Both the position numbers and the translations under genes were made by a program. Below are positions 35,144-44,641 of a stretch of DNA of 64,000 nucleotides, in pieces. The notes beneath the pieces were generated by a model. It was not told the origin of the DNA, ran no database searches, and saw only the letters and a program-made list of their open reading frames with translations. This DNA comes from Inquilinus limosus DSM 16000. GTDB lineage: Bacteria > Pseudomonadota > Alphaproteobacteria > DSM-16000 > Inquilinaceae. The stretch covers positions 742,733 through 806,732 of the forward strand of contig NZ_AUHM01000001.1 of assembly GCF_000423185.1 (NCBI RefSeq). Reading direction: 5' to 3'. The first letter of the stretch is position 1, and each line of letters starts with the position of its first letter.

Positions 35144-35791
35144 ATGAGCGACCTGGATCTGCGGCAGCGCGTCATCGACGAGCTCGAGTTCGAGCCGAGC
35201 GTGGATGCCGCCCATATCGGCGTCGCTGCCGACAAGGGGATCGTCACCCTGACGGGCCATGTCGCGAGCTACGCCGAGAAGCTCGCGGCCGAGCGCGCCG
35301 CCCAGCGGGTCAAGGGTGTGCGCGGCCTCGCCCAGGAGATCGAGGTGCGCACTCCGGCCGGAAAGAGGAAGGCCGACGACGAGATCGCGGCCCAGGCGGT
35401 CAACATCATCACCTGGGACACGACGATCCCGAACGACATGCTGAAGGTCAAGGTCCAGTCGGGCTGGATCACGCTCACCGGAAAGGTCGACTGGCAGTAC
35501 CAGAAGGTGGCGGCCGAACACGCGGTGCGGAAACTGTCGGGCGTCGTCGGGGTGAGCAACCTGATCGAGATCAAGGCGCAGGTCCAGGTGACCGACGTGA
35601 AGAGCCGGATCGAGAACGCCCTGAAGCGAAGCGCCGAGCTCGAGGCCGGCGGGATCCGGATCCATGTCAGTGATACCAAGGTCGTGGTCGACGGCCGGGT
35701 GCACAGCTGGCACGAGCGCGATGCAGTGAAACGCGCCGCCTGGTCGGTGCCCGGCGTCACCGCGGTCGACGACCAGCTGGCCATCGGCTGA
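35144..35791 (+). CDS. Triple BON-domain protein, second copy
   Basis: A 215-residue paralogue of the protein at 32150 with the same three-BON layout (GIVTLTGHV, GWITLTGKV, TKVVVDGRV). The start is ATG 35144, which has GGAGGA upstream; earlier in-frame starts at 35129 and 35132 lie inside the ribosome site. The box upstream also shares its exact 14 bases with the one before the other BON gene, suggesting duplication of gene plus promoter. Confidence 0.92.
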   Translation: MSDLDLRQRVIDELEFEPSVDAAHIGVAADKGIVTLTGHVASYAEKLAAERAAQRVKGVRGLAQEIEVRTPAGKRKADDEIAAQAVNIITWDTTIPNDMLKVKVQSGWITLTGKVDWQYQKVAAEHAVRKLSGVVGVSNLIEIKAQVQVTDVKSRIENALKRSAELEAGGIRIHVSDTKVVVDGRVHSWHERDAVKRAAWSVPGVTAVDDQLAIG

Positions 35792-35813
35792 ACGGGCCGC
35801 GCCGCCGCCGACC

Positions 35814-35868
35814 GATCGTGCCGGCCCTCCATGTGTCCGGCACGATCCCGACCGTCCCCCCGGACGGT
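35814..35868 (+). terminator. Two tandem hairpins after the BON gene
   Basis: An 11-bp perfect stem GATCGTGCCGG / CCGGCACGATC (35814-35847) is followed by ACCGTCC / GGACGGT with a CCCC loop (35851-35868). There is no T-run. It probably terminates the BON transcript, and may form part of the leader of the next USP. Confidence 0.6.
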
Positions 35869-35906
35869 GCAGAGCCACCGCTTCCGGCTCGATCATGGAG
35901 GTTCTG

Positions 35907-36686
35907 ATGCCTTACAAGGACATCCTGGTGTTCCTCGACGCGACGAGCGATACCCCGGTGCGCCTGGATGTGGCGATCACCCTCGCCCGGCAGCACGGTG
36001 CTCGCGTGCTCGGCGTCGACGTCAGCACGCCCGCGGCCTTTGAGGGCCGATGGAAGGAGCAGGCGACGGGCCTTCAGGATCTGTTCCTCTCCCGGCTGAA
36101 CCATGCCCATCTCAACGGCGAATTCCGGGTCGCGGACCGCTCGACCGGCAGTTGGAAGGCGGCCTACGCGCATTTCGCCGATCTGGTCATCGCCACGCAG
36201 CGGCATGAGTCGAACGTCGGACTCGTCCTGCCGGCCATGCCCGAGGACGTCCTGATCTCCGCCGGAGTGCCCGTCCTGATCCTGCCCCCGGATTGGCGGC
36301 CGAAGCCGGTGGGCCAAAGCATCGTCCTCGCCTGGACTCCGAGCCGCGAGGCGACCCGCGCCGCGCACGACGCGCTGCCGCTTATGGCACGGGCCGAACG
36401 GGTGACGCTCTTCGAGTTCGCGCCGCCCACCGACGGGCTGGACTCCGCTCCCCACCTCATGGCCGACCATCTCCGGCAGCACGGCGTCGAGGCGGAACTC
36501 TTCACCTGGCCCGATATGGGCGACAGCTCGCCGGTTGACGCGCTGTTCTCATGCCTCGACCGGCAGGAGGCCGATCTCATCGTGGCCGGCGCCTATGGCC
36601 ATTCCCGATTGATCGAGGGCCTGTTCGGCGGCGTGAGCGCGGACCTGATCCGCAACGCCTCGATGCCGGTCCTGATGTCGCACTAG
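35907..36686 (+). CDS. Tandem universal stress protein (two domains)
   Basis: A 259-residue two-domain USP (MPYKDILVFLDATSDTPVRL at the start; GAYGHSRLIEGLFGGVSADLI near the end). It resembles the USPs at 26617 and 47448 and likewise lacks the canonical ATP loop in its second half. The ATG at 35907 is preferred to 35895 because GGAGG lies between them. No anaerobox is visible upstream; the hairpin region separates it from the BON gene. Confidence 0.9.
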   Translation: MPYKDILVFLDATSDTPVRLDVAITLARQHGARVLGVDVSTPAAFEGRWKEQATGLQDLFLSRLNHAHLNGEFRVADRSTGSWKAAYAHFADLVIATQRHESNVGLVLPAMPEDVLISAGVPVLILPPDWRPKPVGQSIVLAWTPSREATRAAHDALPLMARAERVTLFEFAPPTDGLDSAPHLMADHLRQHGVEAELFTWPDMGDSSPVDALFSCLDRQEADLIVAGAYGHSRLIEGLFGGVSADLIRNASMPVLMSH

Positions 36687-36783
36687 GCTTGCGAACGGTG
36701 TCTGGCGAAGGGCCCGACATCACCGCGAGGCTTCGACCGGACCACAGCCTTCATGCGCTGCGGAGACCGGGGTCGGGTCCGGC

Positions 36784-37743
36784 ATGACGCGGCCGTTGGA
36801 CAGCGACCTGGTCCGACGGCTGGAGCTGCGGCTGGGCGCCGTGCACGCACGACAGCGCATCGGCATCGAGGAGGACCACGAGGCGCGGATCTTCGGCCAG
36901 GGCCTCAATCTCGTTCACATCGAGAACTGGTATTCGATCCACTCGGTCATCAGGGGCGCTCTCTGGCTGTCCGGCCTCTATGCGCGGGGACGCAGGAATG
37001 CGGCGCAGGTCCGGCTTCAGACCACGCGGATTGCCTCGGCGCGCGTGCCTTCGTCGTTCGACGGCTTCACCATCCTGCAGATCAGCGATCCTCATGTGGA
37101 CATGAACCGGCCCGCCATGGACCGCGTCGTCGATCTCCTGCGAGACCTTCGGTACGACATCGCCGTCCTGACGGGCGACTATCGTGCCGCGACCTTCGGG
37201 GGGTTCGAGGCCGCCCTCGACGGCATGGCGCGGCTGCGGCCACATCTGCGCGCGCCGGTCTACGGCGTCCTCGGCAATCATGACACCATCCGGATGCTTC
37301 CCGGGCTCGAGGACATGGGCATCCGGATGCTCCTGAACGAAGCGGAGACCATCGCCCGGGGAGGCGATCGGCTTCACCTGTGCGGCATCGACGACGCACA
37401 CTTCTTCAGGGTCGACAATATCGAGAAAGCCGCAGAGAACATTCCGCCCGACCACTACTCGATCCTGCTGTCGCACACGCCGGAGATCTACCGCCAGGCG
37501 GCCCATGCCGGCTTCGATCTGCTCCTTGCCGGTCATACCCATGGCGGCCAGATCTGCCTTCCCGGTTCGATTCCGATTACCCTCGATTCCGTGCTGCCGC
37601 GGGCCTTCGGCTCCGGACTGTGGCGCTATGGACGCATGGCCGGCTATACCTCGACGGGCGCCGGCTCCAGCATTGTCGCCGTGAGGTTCAACTGCCCCCC
37701 GGAAATCACCCTGCATCGGCTTGAGCACGGATCCGCTCAGTAA
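36784..37743 (+). CDS. Calcineurin-like metallophosphoesterase
   Basis: A 319-residue phosphoesterase with all metal-site motifs: D102-P-H104, G-D132 (GDYRAA), G-N165-H166-D and GHTHGGQ. The class includes UDP-diacylglucosamine hydrolase-like and YkuE-like enzymes; the substrate is not predictable. The N-terminal 90 residues hold a membrane-like segment (IENWYSIHSVIRGALWLSGL). It lies 97 nt after the USP and overlaps the convergent CarS-like gene by 7 nt at its end. Confidence 0.85.
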   Translation: MTRPLDSDLVRRLELRLGAVHARQRIGIEEDHEARIFGQGLNLVHIENWYSIHSVIRGALWLSGLYARGRRNAAQVRLQTTRIASARVPSSFDGFTILQISDPHVDMNRPAMDRVVDLLRDLRYDIAVLTGDYRAATFGGFEAALDGMARLRPHLRAPVYGVLGNHDTIRMLPGLEDMGIRMLLNEAETIARGGDRLHLCGIDDAHFFRVDNIEKAAENIPPDHYSILLSHTPEIYRQAAHAGFDLLLAGHTHGGQICLPGSIPITLDSVLPRAFGSGLWRYGRMAGYTSTGAGSSIVAVRFNCPPEITLHRLEHGSAQ

Positions 37744-38225
37744 GGACGGTCGCGCAGCCCCAACCGATATAGCAGGCGCGACACGACCAGTTCGCCCATC
37801 CAGAACAGACCGGTGGCGAGCAGGGTCTGGGCAAGATCGAGCCCGAGGAGCGGCCGGCACACGACCAGGGGGATGAGCGATTCCGGAACCTGGTCGAGCC
37901 CGGGAGCCTCGCCGCTGGACCGGAGGCCGAGGCGCCGCTTGACAAAGCTCGACAGAAGGTCGCCGGCCATCGCCGTCATGCCGACAAGCGCCCCCGTCGT
38001 CCAGTCGAGCCCGAACGGCCCGGCCAGGACCGAGGCGGCCAGGGTGCCGAGGAGAACGCCGCGGATCGTCTTCGAGGGGCCGAGCAGCGGCCGGCCATCG
38101 ATGAAGCGCGTGCCGAAGTCGAGCGGCCAGGCGCATCGCCGGCCGAAGAGGCTCTTGGCGATGACGGGCGCGCCATTCGCCGCCGCGAGAAGGGCCAGGG
38201 CCCGCAGGATCAGCCAGATCTCCAT
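37737..38225 (-). CDS. CDP-archaeol synthase-like (CarS/DUF46) membrane protein
   Basis: A 162-residue protein with four hydrophobic segments and the signature PLDFGTRFIDGRPLLGPSKTIRG, then GDLLSSFVKRRLG, found in CTP-dependent lipid cytidylyltransferases of the CarS (formerly DUF46) family. In archaea these activate an ether lipid; bacterial homologues are uncharacterised. It might modify membrane lipids under stress. It is the last gene of a minus-strand run with the DUF2934 protein and a USP. Confidence 0.8.
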   Translation of the reverse strand: MEIWLILRALALLAAANGAPVIAKSLFGRRCAWPLDFGTRFIDGRPLLGPSKTIRGVLLGTLAASVLAGPFGLDWTTGALVGMTAMAGDLLSSFVKRRLGLRSSGEAPGLDQVPESLIPLVVCRPLLGLDLAQTLLATGLFWMGELVVSRLLYRLGLRDRPY

Positions 38226-38243
38226 CGCGATTCGACACCGGTT

Positions 38244-38573
38244 TCAAGGATGTGGAGACACCGGAGCGTCACGCGCCTTCGGCGCCCGGAGGCATGCCGC
38301 CTTCGCCGCCCGGACGGCCGGTGCAATTCGCCTCCGGCAGCGACGCGGCTCCGTCTTGGCGCGCCGCCAGTGCTCCTCGGCACGCCCTTCCGGGCGGCCT
38401 TCCCGTTCCCAGATCTCGTAAGCATGCCGGCGGATCTCGTCCTCCTCGACCGGACGCCGGACCGCGTGCCCGGCATGACCGCACGCCGGAACGGGCACGG
38501 TCGACCTGCCGAGGCTCGCTGTCCTGGCGCCGGGACGGGACAGCATCCGCCGCAGCCTCGCGATCACGTTCAT
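38244..38573 (-). CDS. DUF2934-containing protein
   Basis: A 109-residue basic protein. The centre holds the DUF2934 helix pair (DEIRRHAYEIWEREGRPEGRAEEHWRRA), a short motif frequent in alphaproteobacterial stress proteins. The tails are Arg/Ala-rich. I chose the ATG at 38573 (GGAGAGACAG upstream) over one at 38597. It lies 75 nt after the USP and 18 nt before the CarS-like gene. Confidence 0.8.
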   Translation of the reverse strand: MNVIARLRRMLSRPGARTASLGRSTVPVPACGHAGHAVRRPVEEDEIRRHAYEIWEREGRPEGRAEEHWRRAKTEPRRCRRRIAPAVRAAKAACLRAPKARDAPVSPHP

Positions 38574-38648
38574 CTGTCTCTCCGCCCTCTTGAGCATCGT
38601 CGCGACCGGTCGAAGACCGGAGTGCCGACACAGGATGCGGCCCGTCCA

Positions 38649-39104
38649 TCATCGAACGATGATGCAGGTGCACGGTGCGAGATGGGCCACCTTGTGGCTC
38701 ACGCTTCCCAATAGCAGGCCCTGCAGGTCTCCCAGGCCGCGGCTGCCGATCACGATCGCCTCCGCGCCGTGGTCCCTCGCCGCCTCGACGATCCGACTGG
38801 CCGGATCGCCCTCTTCGACCAGGATGTCGACGCTCGGCGCCCCCCGCTCCCTTGCCGAGCGAGCCCCTTGCTCGGCAATGTGCTCGGCCGCACCGTGCAG
38901 CATGTCGGCCTCGGTGAGGCGGATGTTCTCCACACGCTCGAGCTCCTCGAGCCCCGGGGTCACGAGGCTGCTGCCATGGGTCTGCTGGACATGCATCACC
39001 AGAAGCTTGCCGCCCTTCTCACGGGTGAGGTCCGCCGCGAAATCGAGTGCCTTCCGCGCCGCTGGCGACCCGTCGGTCGCGCACAGGATCAGGTACTTGC
39101 CCAT
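38649..39104 (-). CDS. Universal stress protein (single domain, ATP-binding type)
   Basis: A 151-residue USP with a perfect nucleotide loop G-S-R-G-(9)-G-S (GSRGLGDLQGLLLGS), so ATP binding is expected. It is a different lineage from the pair at 15285 and 24377. The ATG at 39104 (MGKYLILCATDGSP) is preferred to 39137 because the extra 11 residues do not fit the fold. An anaerobox lies 66.5 bp upstream. Confidence 0.92.
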   Translation of the reverse strand: MGKYLILCATDGSPAARKALDFAADLTREKGGKLLVMHVQQTHGSSLVTPGLEELERVENIRLTEADMLHGAAEHIAEQGARSARERGAPSVDILVEEGDPASRIVEAARDHGAEAIVIGSRGLGDLQGLLLGSVSHKVAHLAPCTCIIVR

Positions 39105-39163
39105 GGTCTTCGGCCTTCGCAGGATCGATTGGCCCATGTCACGACGGCCGGGCGGGAGCGGCC

Positions 39164-39177
39164 TTGATCTGCGTCAA
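39164..39177 (-). promoter_or_regulatory. Anaerobox facing the USP-DUF2934-CarS run
   Basis: TTGATCTGCGTCAA. Its centre is 66.5 bp from the start at 39104. It lies just beyond the end of arcC. Confidence 0.88.
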
Positions 39178-39239
39178 GCGGAGGCAGGTTCCCCCGGAAT
39201 CGTCGCATCAGCCGTACGGCGTGCGGCCTCGCTCCGGCA

Positions 39240-40178
39240 TCACCTCGCGCCGCCCCGCTCCTCCGACGAATCGGGGACATCGATCCATGTTCCCCGCTCG
39301 CCTCGGACGACCCAAAGGGCATCGTCGAGCCTGCCGATCGCCGCCGGGCGGCCCGTGCCGAGCGCGAACTCCTTCGCGGCCGCGACCTTCGGCCCCATCG
39401 AGCCGGCAGGGAAGTCCTCGATGACGAGGTCGGCAGGGGCCGTCCGCCGGATCGCGCGCTCGGCCGGCGTGCCGTAGCCGCTGTAGACAGCATCGACGTC
39501 GGTCAGCATCAGCAGCAGATCCGCTTGCAGTTCGCGCGCCAGGAGCGCGCTGGCGGAGTCCTTGTCGACCACGGCCTCCACCCCGGCCAGGCTGCCGTCC
39601 GGCCGCTCGACGACCGGAATCCCGCCCCCGCCGGCGCAGATCACCGTTACCCCCTGCTCCACGAGGAGAGCGATCACCCGTGCTTCCAGGATCTGGATGG
39701 GCCTGGGCGACGGCACGACCCGGCGCCAGGCCGCGCCGTCCCGGGCGATCCGCCAGCTTCGGGCGGCGGAGAGATGCTGGGCCGTGCTTTCGTCGTAGAC
39801 AGGGCCGATCGGTTTGGTCGGCCGGCCGAAGGCGGCATCCTCGGGATCGACGCGCGTCTGGGTCAGCAGCGTCGCGATGGCCGTTGCGCGCAGGAGATTG
39901 GCGAGCTCCTGCTCGATCAGATAGCCGATCATGCCCTCGCTCTCCGCCCCCAGCACGTCGAGCGGATAGGCCCCATCGGCCGGTCCGGCCGCCGCCTGCA
40001 GGGCCAGCAGCCCGACCTGCGGGCCGTTGCCGTGGGTGACGACCAGCCTGTGCCCGGCCTCGATCAGCAGGGCCAGGGCCTGCGCGGCCCGCCGGACATT
40101 GCCGCGCTGGTTCTCGGCCGTGAGCGGCTGTCCTCGCTTGAGGAGCGCGTTGCCGCCGAGCGCCGCCACGATCAGCAT
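39240..40178 (-). CDS. arcC: Carbamate kinase
   Basis: Makes ATP from carbamoyl phosphate and ADP, the energy-yielding step of the arginine deiminase pathway. The 312-residue protein shows ALGGNALLKRGQ near the start, VVTHGNGPQVG, and GGGGIPVV, all family signatures. The ATG at 40178 has GGGGG upstream and starts 2 nt after the arcB stop. It is last in arcD-arcA-arcB-arcC. Confidence 0.93.
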   Translation of the reverse strand: MLIVAALGGNALLKRGQPLTAENQRGNVRRAAQALALLIEAGHRLVVTHGNGPQVGLLALQAAAGPADGAYPLDVLGAESEGMIGYLIEQELANLLRATAIATLLTQTRVDPEDAAFGRPTKPIGPVYDESTAQHLSAARSWRIARDGAAWRRVVPSPRPIQILEARVIALLVEQGVTVICAGGGGIPVVERPDGSLAGVEAVVDKDSASALLARELQADLLLMLTDVDAVYSGYGTPAERAIRRTAPADLVIEDFPAGSMGPKVAAAKEFALGTGRPAAIGRLDDALWVVRGERGTWIDVPDSSEERGGAR

Positions 40179-40180
40179 GT

Positions 40181-41182
40181 TCAGCCCCCGATGGTCGCGA
40201 CGAGGATGGCCTTGATCGTGTGCATGCGGTTCTCCGCCTGGTCGAAGACGATGGACGCCGGCGATTCGAACACCTCGTCCGTAACCTCCATGCAGTCCAG
40301 GCCGAACCGCTCGGCGATCTCGGCGCCGACCTCGGTCTCGGTGTTGTGGAGGGACGGCAGGCAGTGCATGAACTTCGCATAGGGGTTCCCGGCCGCCGCC
40401 ATGACGGCCCGGGTCAACCGGTAGGGCGCCAGAAGCTCGATCCGTTCGCCCCAGCCGGCTTCGTCCTCGCCCATGGAGAGCCAGACGTCGGTGTAGAGGA
40501 AATCCGCGCCCCTCACCGCCTGCTCGATGTCGGCCGTGAGCGACAAGCGACCGCCGGTCGCCATGCCGATCTCGCGCAGATGGGCCACGAAGCCGGGATC
40601 CGGCCACAGCGCCTCGGGCGCCGCGATCCGCAGGTCGATCCCGACCTTGGCCGCGCCGACCGCGAGCGACCGCGCCACGTTGTTGCGCCCGTCCCCCAGA
40701 AAGGTCACGGCCAAGTCCGACAGATGCTTGTGGGTGAATTCCCGCATCGTCATGAAGTCGGCCAGGATCTGGGTCGGGTGGGATTCGTCGGTGAGGCCGT
40801 TATAGACCGGCACCCCGGCATGAGCCGCGAGCGTCTCGACCGCCGACTGGCCAAAGCCGCGGTATTCGATCGCGTCGTAGATGCGGCCGAGCACCCGGGC
40901 CGTGTCCCTGATCGATTCCTTGTGGCCGATCTGGCTGCCGGAAGGCCCCAGATAGGTGACATGAGCCCCCTGGTCGTAGGCCGCGACCTCGAAGCCGGTA
41001 CGGGTGCGGGTCGAATCCTTCTCGAAGATCAGCGCGATGTTCTTGCGGGCGAGGTGCGGCACCTCGGTCCCTGCGGCCTTGGCGCCCTTGAGTTCCGCCG
41101 CGAGGCGCAGCAGGAAGCGGATCTCGCCAGGCGAGAAATCGTCGAGCGCCAGGACGCTGCGGCCGCGGAGATTGATCGGCAT
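40181..41182 (-). CDS. arcB: Catabolic ornithine carbamoyltransferase
   Basis: Splits citrulline with phosphate into ornithine and carbamoyl phosphate in this context. The 333-residue protein has the carbamoyl-phosphate motif S57-T-R-T-R61, HPTQ (135-138) and HCLP near the C terminus. Sequence alone does not separate anabolic ArgF from catabolic ArcB; the operon position decides. The start is ATG 41182, 14 nt after arcA. The long frame beyond is a shadow of arcA. Confidence 0.93.
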   Translation of the reverse strand: MPINLRGRSVLALDDFSPGEIRFLLRLAAELKGAKAAGTEVPHLARKNIALIFEKDSTRTRTGFEVAAYDQGAHVTYLGPSGSQIGHKESIRDTARVLGRIYDAIEYRGFGQSAVETLAAHAGVPVYNGLTDESHPTQILADFMTMREFTHKHLSDLAVTFLGDGRNNVARSLAVGAAKVGIDLRIAAPEALWPDPGFVAHLREIGMATGGRLSLTADIEQAVRGADFLYTDVWLSMGEDEAGWGERIELLAPYRLTRAVMAAAGNPYAKFMHCLPSLHNTETEVGAEIAERFGLDCMEVTDEVFESPASIVFDQAENRMHTIKAILVATIGG

Positions 41183-41196
41183 GGTGGTTCCTCTTC

Positions 41197-42405
41197 TCAG
41201 GCCGGATCGCGGATCAGGGGACAGGTCATGCAGTGGCCGCCGCCGCGGCCGCGGCTCAGCTCGGCACCGTCCACGGTGATCACCTCGATCCCGGCACGGC
41301 GCAGCAGCGTGTTGGTGTAGACGTTGCGGTCGTAGCCGATGACGACCCCGGGCTCGACGGCGATCACGTTGTTGCCGTCGTCCCACTGCTCGCGCTCCGC
41401 CTCCCAGGCATCGCCGCCGGTGGCGACGATGCGCAACGCCTTCAGCCCCAGGGCTTCGGCCACGAGATCGGTGAAGCGCGCCGCCTCCTCCCTCACCTCG
41501 ACCGAGCCTTCGGCTCCGCCCGGCCGCAATGAGAAGCTGCGCAGCCGCTCGACCACCGGCGGATAGATCGTGATCAGATCCCGGTCGCAGAAGGTGAAGA
41601 CCGTGTCGAGATGCATGAAGCTGCGGTCTCGCGGCATCAGCGCGGCGATGACCTGCTCCGCGGTGCCGGTGGCGAACAGCCGTCGCGCCAGTGCGCTCAC
41701 CGCCTGCGGCGTCGTCCGCTCGCCCATTCCAATGAGCACGACGCCGCCGCCGATCGGCATCACGTCGCCGCCTTCGAGCGATGGGCCGCCTCCCTCCGAC
41801 AGCAAGGTGAAGCCGGCGTCGCGGAACCGCGGATGGAAGCGGTAGATGGCCTCGACATTCGCCGCCTCCGGCCGGCGGGCCGGCCAGTACATCGAGTTGA
41901 CGGTGACGCCGCCGTAGATCCAAGAGGTGCTGTCGCGGGTGAAGAGCTGGTTGGGCAGGGGCGGCAGCACGAAATCCTCGGCCGCCAGCGCCCGGCCGCT
42001 CAGGCCCGTGGGCGTGAAGGGCAGCTCGGCCCGCGCGATGCCGCCGACGAGACAGCTCGCCAGATCCACCGCCGCCATGCCGTCGAGCCAGCCGCGCAGC
42101 TCGCCGGCGAGATCGCATCCCACGATCGCCGGATCGATCCTGCGGTCCAGCAGCCAGCGCCGCGCCTCCGGCAGGACCATCGCCTCGGCCAGGAGGTCGC
42201 CGAGATCCCGCACCACCACGCCGCGCTCGCCAAGCGCGTCGACGAAGATATCGTGCTCCTGGCGGGCCTTCTTCACCCACAGCACGTCGTCGAACAGGAG
42301 GGCGTGGCAGTTGTCCGGGGTCAGCCGACGCAGGCTGAGATCGGGACGGTGGACCAGCACTTCACGCAGCCGGCCCACCTCGGAATGGACGCCGAGGGTG
42401 GTCAT
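41197..42405 (-). CDS. arcA: Arginine deiminase
   Basis: Hydrolyses arginine to citrulline and ammonia. The 402-residue protein has the N-terminal [33 protein letters not shown], the MHLDTVFTF catalytic-His segment, and the nucleophile loop G-G-G-H-C392-M-T. All core residues look intact. The ATG at 42405 lies 11 nt after the arcD stop. It is the second gene of the arc operon. Confidence 0.95.
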   Translation of the reverse strand: MTTLGVHSEVGRLREVLVHRPDLSLRRLTPDNCHALLFDDVLWVKKARQEHDIFVDALGERGVVVRDLGDLLAEAMVLPEARRWLLDRRIDPAIVGCDLAGELRGWLDGMAAVDLASCLVGGIARAELPFTPTGLSGRALAAEDFVLPPLPNQLFTRDSTSWIYGGVTVNSMYWPARRPEAANVEAIYRFHPRFRDAGFTLLSEGGGPSLEGGDVMPIGGGVVLIGMGERTTPQAVSALARRLFATGTAEQVIAALMPRDRSFMHLDTVFTFCDRDLITIYPPVVERLRSFSLRPGGAEGSVEVREEAARFTDLVAEALGLKALRIVATGGDAWEAEREQWDDGNNVIAVEPGVVIGYDRNVYTNTLLRRAGIEVITVDGAELSRGRGGGHCMTCPLIRDPA

Positions 42406-42416
42406 GATCGATCCGT

Positions 42417-43880
42417 TCAGAGCGGGTTGACGGCGCCGATCCACATCTCGTAGGCAGCGAACAGGCCAACGGCGAGAAGGGCGGCGGCGAATATGGCTTC
42501 GACGGGGTGGAGCAAGCGCCGGCCCGTTTCGCGCCGGGCCCAGAGATAGACGGGCAGTCCGAGCGCATAGAGCACGGCGCACATGAAGAGGTAGGCGGGG
42601 CCTGCCGCGTAGACGAGCCACAGCCCGTAGAGGGTGGCGAGAAGCCCGATCAGGAGAGCGCCGGTGCGCGCCTCCCCTTTTCCATAGCCCTCTCCGTTCA
42701 CAGCCAGCTTGGCCGCGTAGGCGCCGGAGAAGGTGTAAGGCACCAGAATTGCTGTCGACGCGATCGAGAACAGGGCCTGATAGGAGCTCTCCGCAAAGAG
42801 CGTGATGACGAGGAAGAGCTGCACCAGGGCGTTGGTGACGAAGAGCGAGTTCGCGGGCACGCCTCGCTCGCTCTCCTGAGCGAAGAAGCCCGGCATCGCC
42901 CCGTCGCGCGCCGCGGCGTGCGGAATCTCGGCCGCGAGCAGCGTCCAGCTCAAGAAGGCGCCGAGGACGGAGACCACGAGGGCGATATTGATGAGGACGG
43001 CACCCCAGGAACCGACCACCGCCTCCAGGACTCCCGCCATGGACGGGTTCTTCAGCGCCGCGAGCTCCGGCTGGGTCAGGATGCCGAGCGAGAGCAGCGA
43101 CACCAGCGCGTAGAGCGCGAGGCAGGTGAAGAAACCGAGCGCGGTGGCCGTCGCTATATCCCGGCGCCGCTCGGCGCGGGCGGACAGCACGCTTGCCCCC
43201 TCGATGCCGATGAACACCCAGAGGGTGACCAGCATGGTGCTCTTGACCTGTGCCCCGATCGTGCCGAGCGAGGCGTTTCCAAGACCCGAAAGGTCGAGTG
43301 TGAAGACGTCGATCCTGAAGGCGACCGCCGCCACGCCGACGAACAGCACGATCGGCGCGATCTTGGCGATGGTGACGATCAGGTTGACGATCGCCGCTTC
43401 GCGGATGCCGGACAGGATCGAGGCGTGGATGATCCAGAGCAAGATCGAGGCGCCGAGCACCGCTTGCCACGTATTGCCGTCGCCGAAGGCCGGGACGAAG
43501 TAGGACAGCGCGCTGAACACGATCACGGCATAGGAGACGTTGCCGACCCAGGCGCTGATCCAGTAGCCCCAGGCGCTGTTGAAGCCGATGAACGGACCGA
43601 ACCCGGCCTTGGCGTAGGCATAGGGCCCCGCATCCAGCTCGGGCTTGCGCACCGCCAGCGACTGGTAGACGAAGACCAGCGCCAGCATGCCCGCCGCGGT
43701 GATCGCCCAGCCGATGATGATCGCCAGAGGCCCCGCCCCCGCGGCCATGTTCTGCGGCAGGCTGAAGACCCCCGAGCCGACCATCGACCCGATGACGAGC
43801 GCGGTCAGAGCGCCGAGGCGCAGCTTTCCGGTGCCGACCGACGCCGCCGTCCGCGGCGCGCCGAGATCCGTTGTCGTCAC
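42417..43880 (-). CDS. arcD: Arginine:ornithine antiporter (APC family)
   Basis: A 487-residue amino-acid permease with about 12-13 helices, starting after a short polar N terminus with [23 protein letters not shown], the APC glycine motif. In ADI operons it swaps external arginine for internal ornithine at no energy cost. The GTG at 43880 has AAGGAGA upstream. It leads the operon, with an anaerobox 69.5 bp away. Basic amino acid/polyamine specificity is inferred from context. Confidence 0.92.
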   Translation of the reverse strand: MTTTDLGAPRTAASVGTGKLRLGALTALVIGSMVGSGVFSLPQNMAAGAGPLAIIIGWAITAAGMLALVFVYQSLAVRKPELDAGPYAYAKAGFGPFIGFNSAWGYWISAWVGNVSYAVIVFSALSYFVPAFGDGNTWQAVLGASILLWIIHASILSGIREAAIVNLIVTIAKIAPIVLFVGVAAVAFRIDVFTLDLSGLGNASLGTIGAQVKSTMLVTLWVFIGIEGASVLSARAERRRDIATATALGFFTCLALYALVSLLSLGILTQPELAALKNPSMAGVLEAVVGSWGAVLINIALVVSVLGAFLSWTLLAAEIPHAAARDGAMPGFFAQESERGVPANSLFVTNALVQLFLVITLFAESSYQALFSIASTAILVPYTFSGAYAAKLAVNGEGYGKGEARTGALLIGLLATLYGLWLVYAAGPAYLFMCAVLYALGLPVYLWARRETGRRLLHPVEAIFAAALLAVGLFAAYEMWIGAVNPL

Positions 43881-43942
43881 GGGATGTCTCCTTGCGGATG
43901 GGGATACTGTCTCATTGCAGACCGCTTTGGGGGGCGGCGACA

Positions 43943-43956
43943 TTGACGCGGATCAA
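43943..43956 (-). promoter_or_regulatory. Anaerobox facing arcDABC
   Basis: TTGACGCGGATCAA. Its centre is 69.5 bp from the arcD GTG. It lies 9 bp beyond the end of the next minus-strand gene. Confidence 0.88.
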
Positions 43957-43965
43957 GGAGGGAGA

Positions 43966-44502
43966 TCAGTCGTCCCGATCTCCATGCCGCCAAGGCCAGC
44001 CTTCGGGCCCGCGCATCCAACGCCCGCCGGCGTCGAGCCGGCTTTTCTGATCGCCATCCAGCGTGCCGTAGAATGCATCCAAGGCCGGCCGCGCGATCGC
44101 CATCGCCTGCAGCATCGCCTCGAGCCGAGCCTGCATGGCGTCCAGGCGCTCGGGCAGGGTGGCGCTCGACCGCGTCAGGCAGGCGGCGCGCATGACGTCC
44201 CGCGCCCGTTCGGCCGCGGTCTTGAGCGCTTCGAAGGACGGGCGCTGCGCTTCGGTCGGGGCGACGACATCCTCGATCCAGGCGAGGTGTTCGGCGACCA
44301 TGCCTGCGAGGCGCGGGCCGCACATCATATGGTGTCCCATCGCGTCGCCGCGCATGCCGGCGCCGGGTCCTCGCTCCATCATCGGCGGAGCCCCCGGGCC
44401 GGACGGGCCGGCCGGCTGGGCCAGGCCCGGCCCGCTGAGCAGAGTGACGACCGTCGCCAGAGCGGCCAGGCTGGCGAATGGGATGCGTTGCGGTGCGACC
44501 AT
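43966..44502 (-). CDS. Periplasmic LTXXQ/Spy-like protein, second copy
   Basis: A 178-residue secreted protein with a signal peptide (ending about LLSGPGLAQP), a Met/Gly/Pro-rich stretch (PMMERGPGAGMRGDAMGHHMM, possibly metal-binding) and a helical body matching the protein at 24873: 'HLAWIEDVVAPTEAQRPSFEALK' against 'DLAWIKDIVRPTESQRTSFDALE'. It ends LDGDQKSRLD, the LTXXQ-like repeat. The ATG at 44502 follows AGGAGG. An anaerobox lies 83.5 bp upstream. Confidence 0.78.
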   Translation of the reverse strand: MVAPQRIPFASLAALATVVTLLSGPGLAQPAGPSGPGAPPMMERGPGAGMRGDAMGHHMMCGPRLAGMVAEHLAWIEDVVAPTEAQRPSFEALKTAAERARDVMRAACLTRSSATLPERLDAMQARLEAMLQAMAIARPALDAFYGTLDGDQKSRLDAGGRWMRGPEGWPWRHGDRDD

Positions 44503-44578
44503 GGAAGACCTCCTGTCTTCGGCGACGGTGCCGGATCTGACGTGAGGGTCATCCTCGCCCGGCAGCCGCATCCGATCC

Positions 44579-44592
44579 TTGAGCCAGGTCAA
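44579..44592 (-). promoter_or_regulatory. Anaerobox facing the second LTXXQ gene
   Basis: TTGAGCCAGGTCAA, centred 83.5 bp from the start at 44502. Confidence 0.82.
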
Positions 44593-44641
44593 GGATCCCT
44601 GCCCGAGGCAGCGGATTTCGATCACCTGCGTGCCTGCGGCA

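Noticed and set aside
42507..43946. A 479-residue plus-strand frame antisense to arcD
   Set aside because: Repetitive Asp/Arg/His composition is characteristic of a frame opposite a membrane protein gene; arcD is clear.
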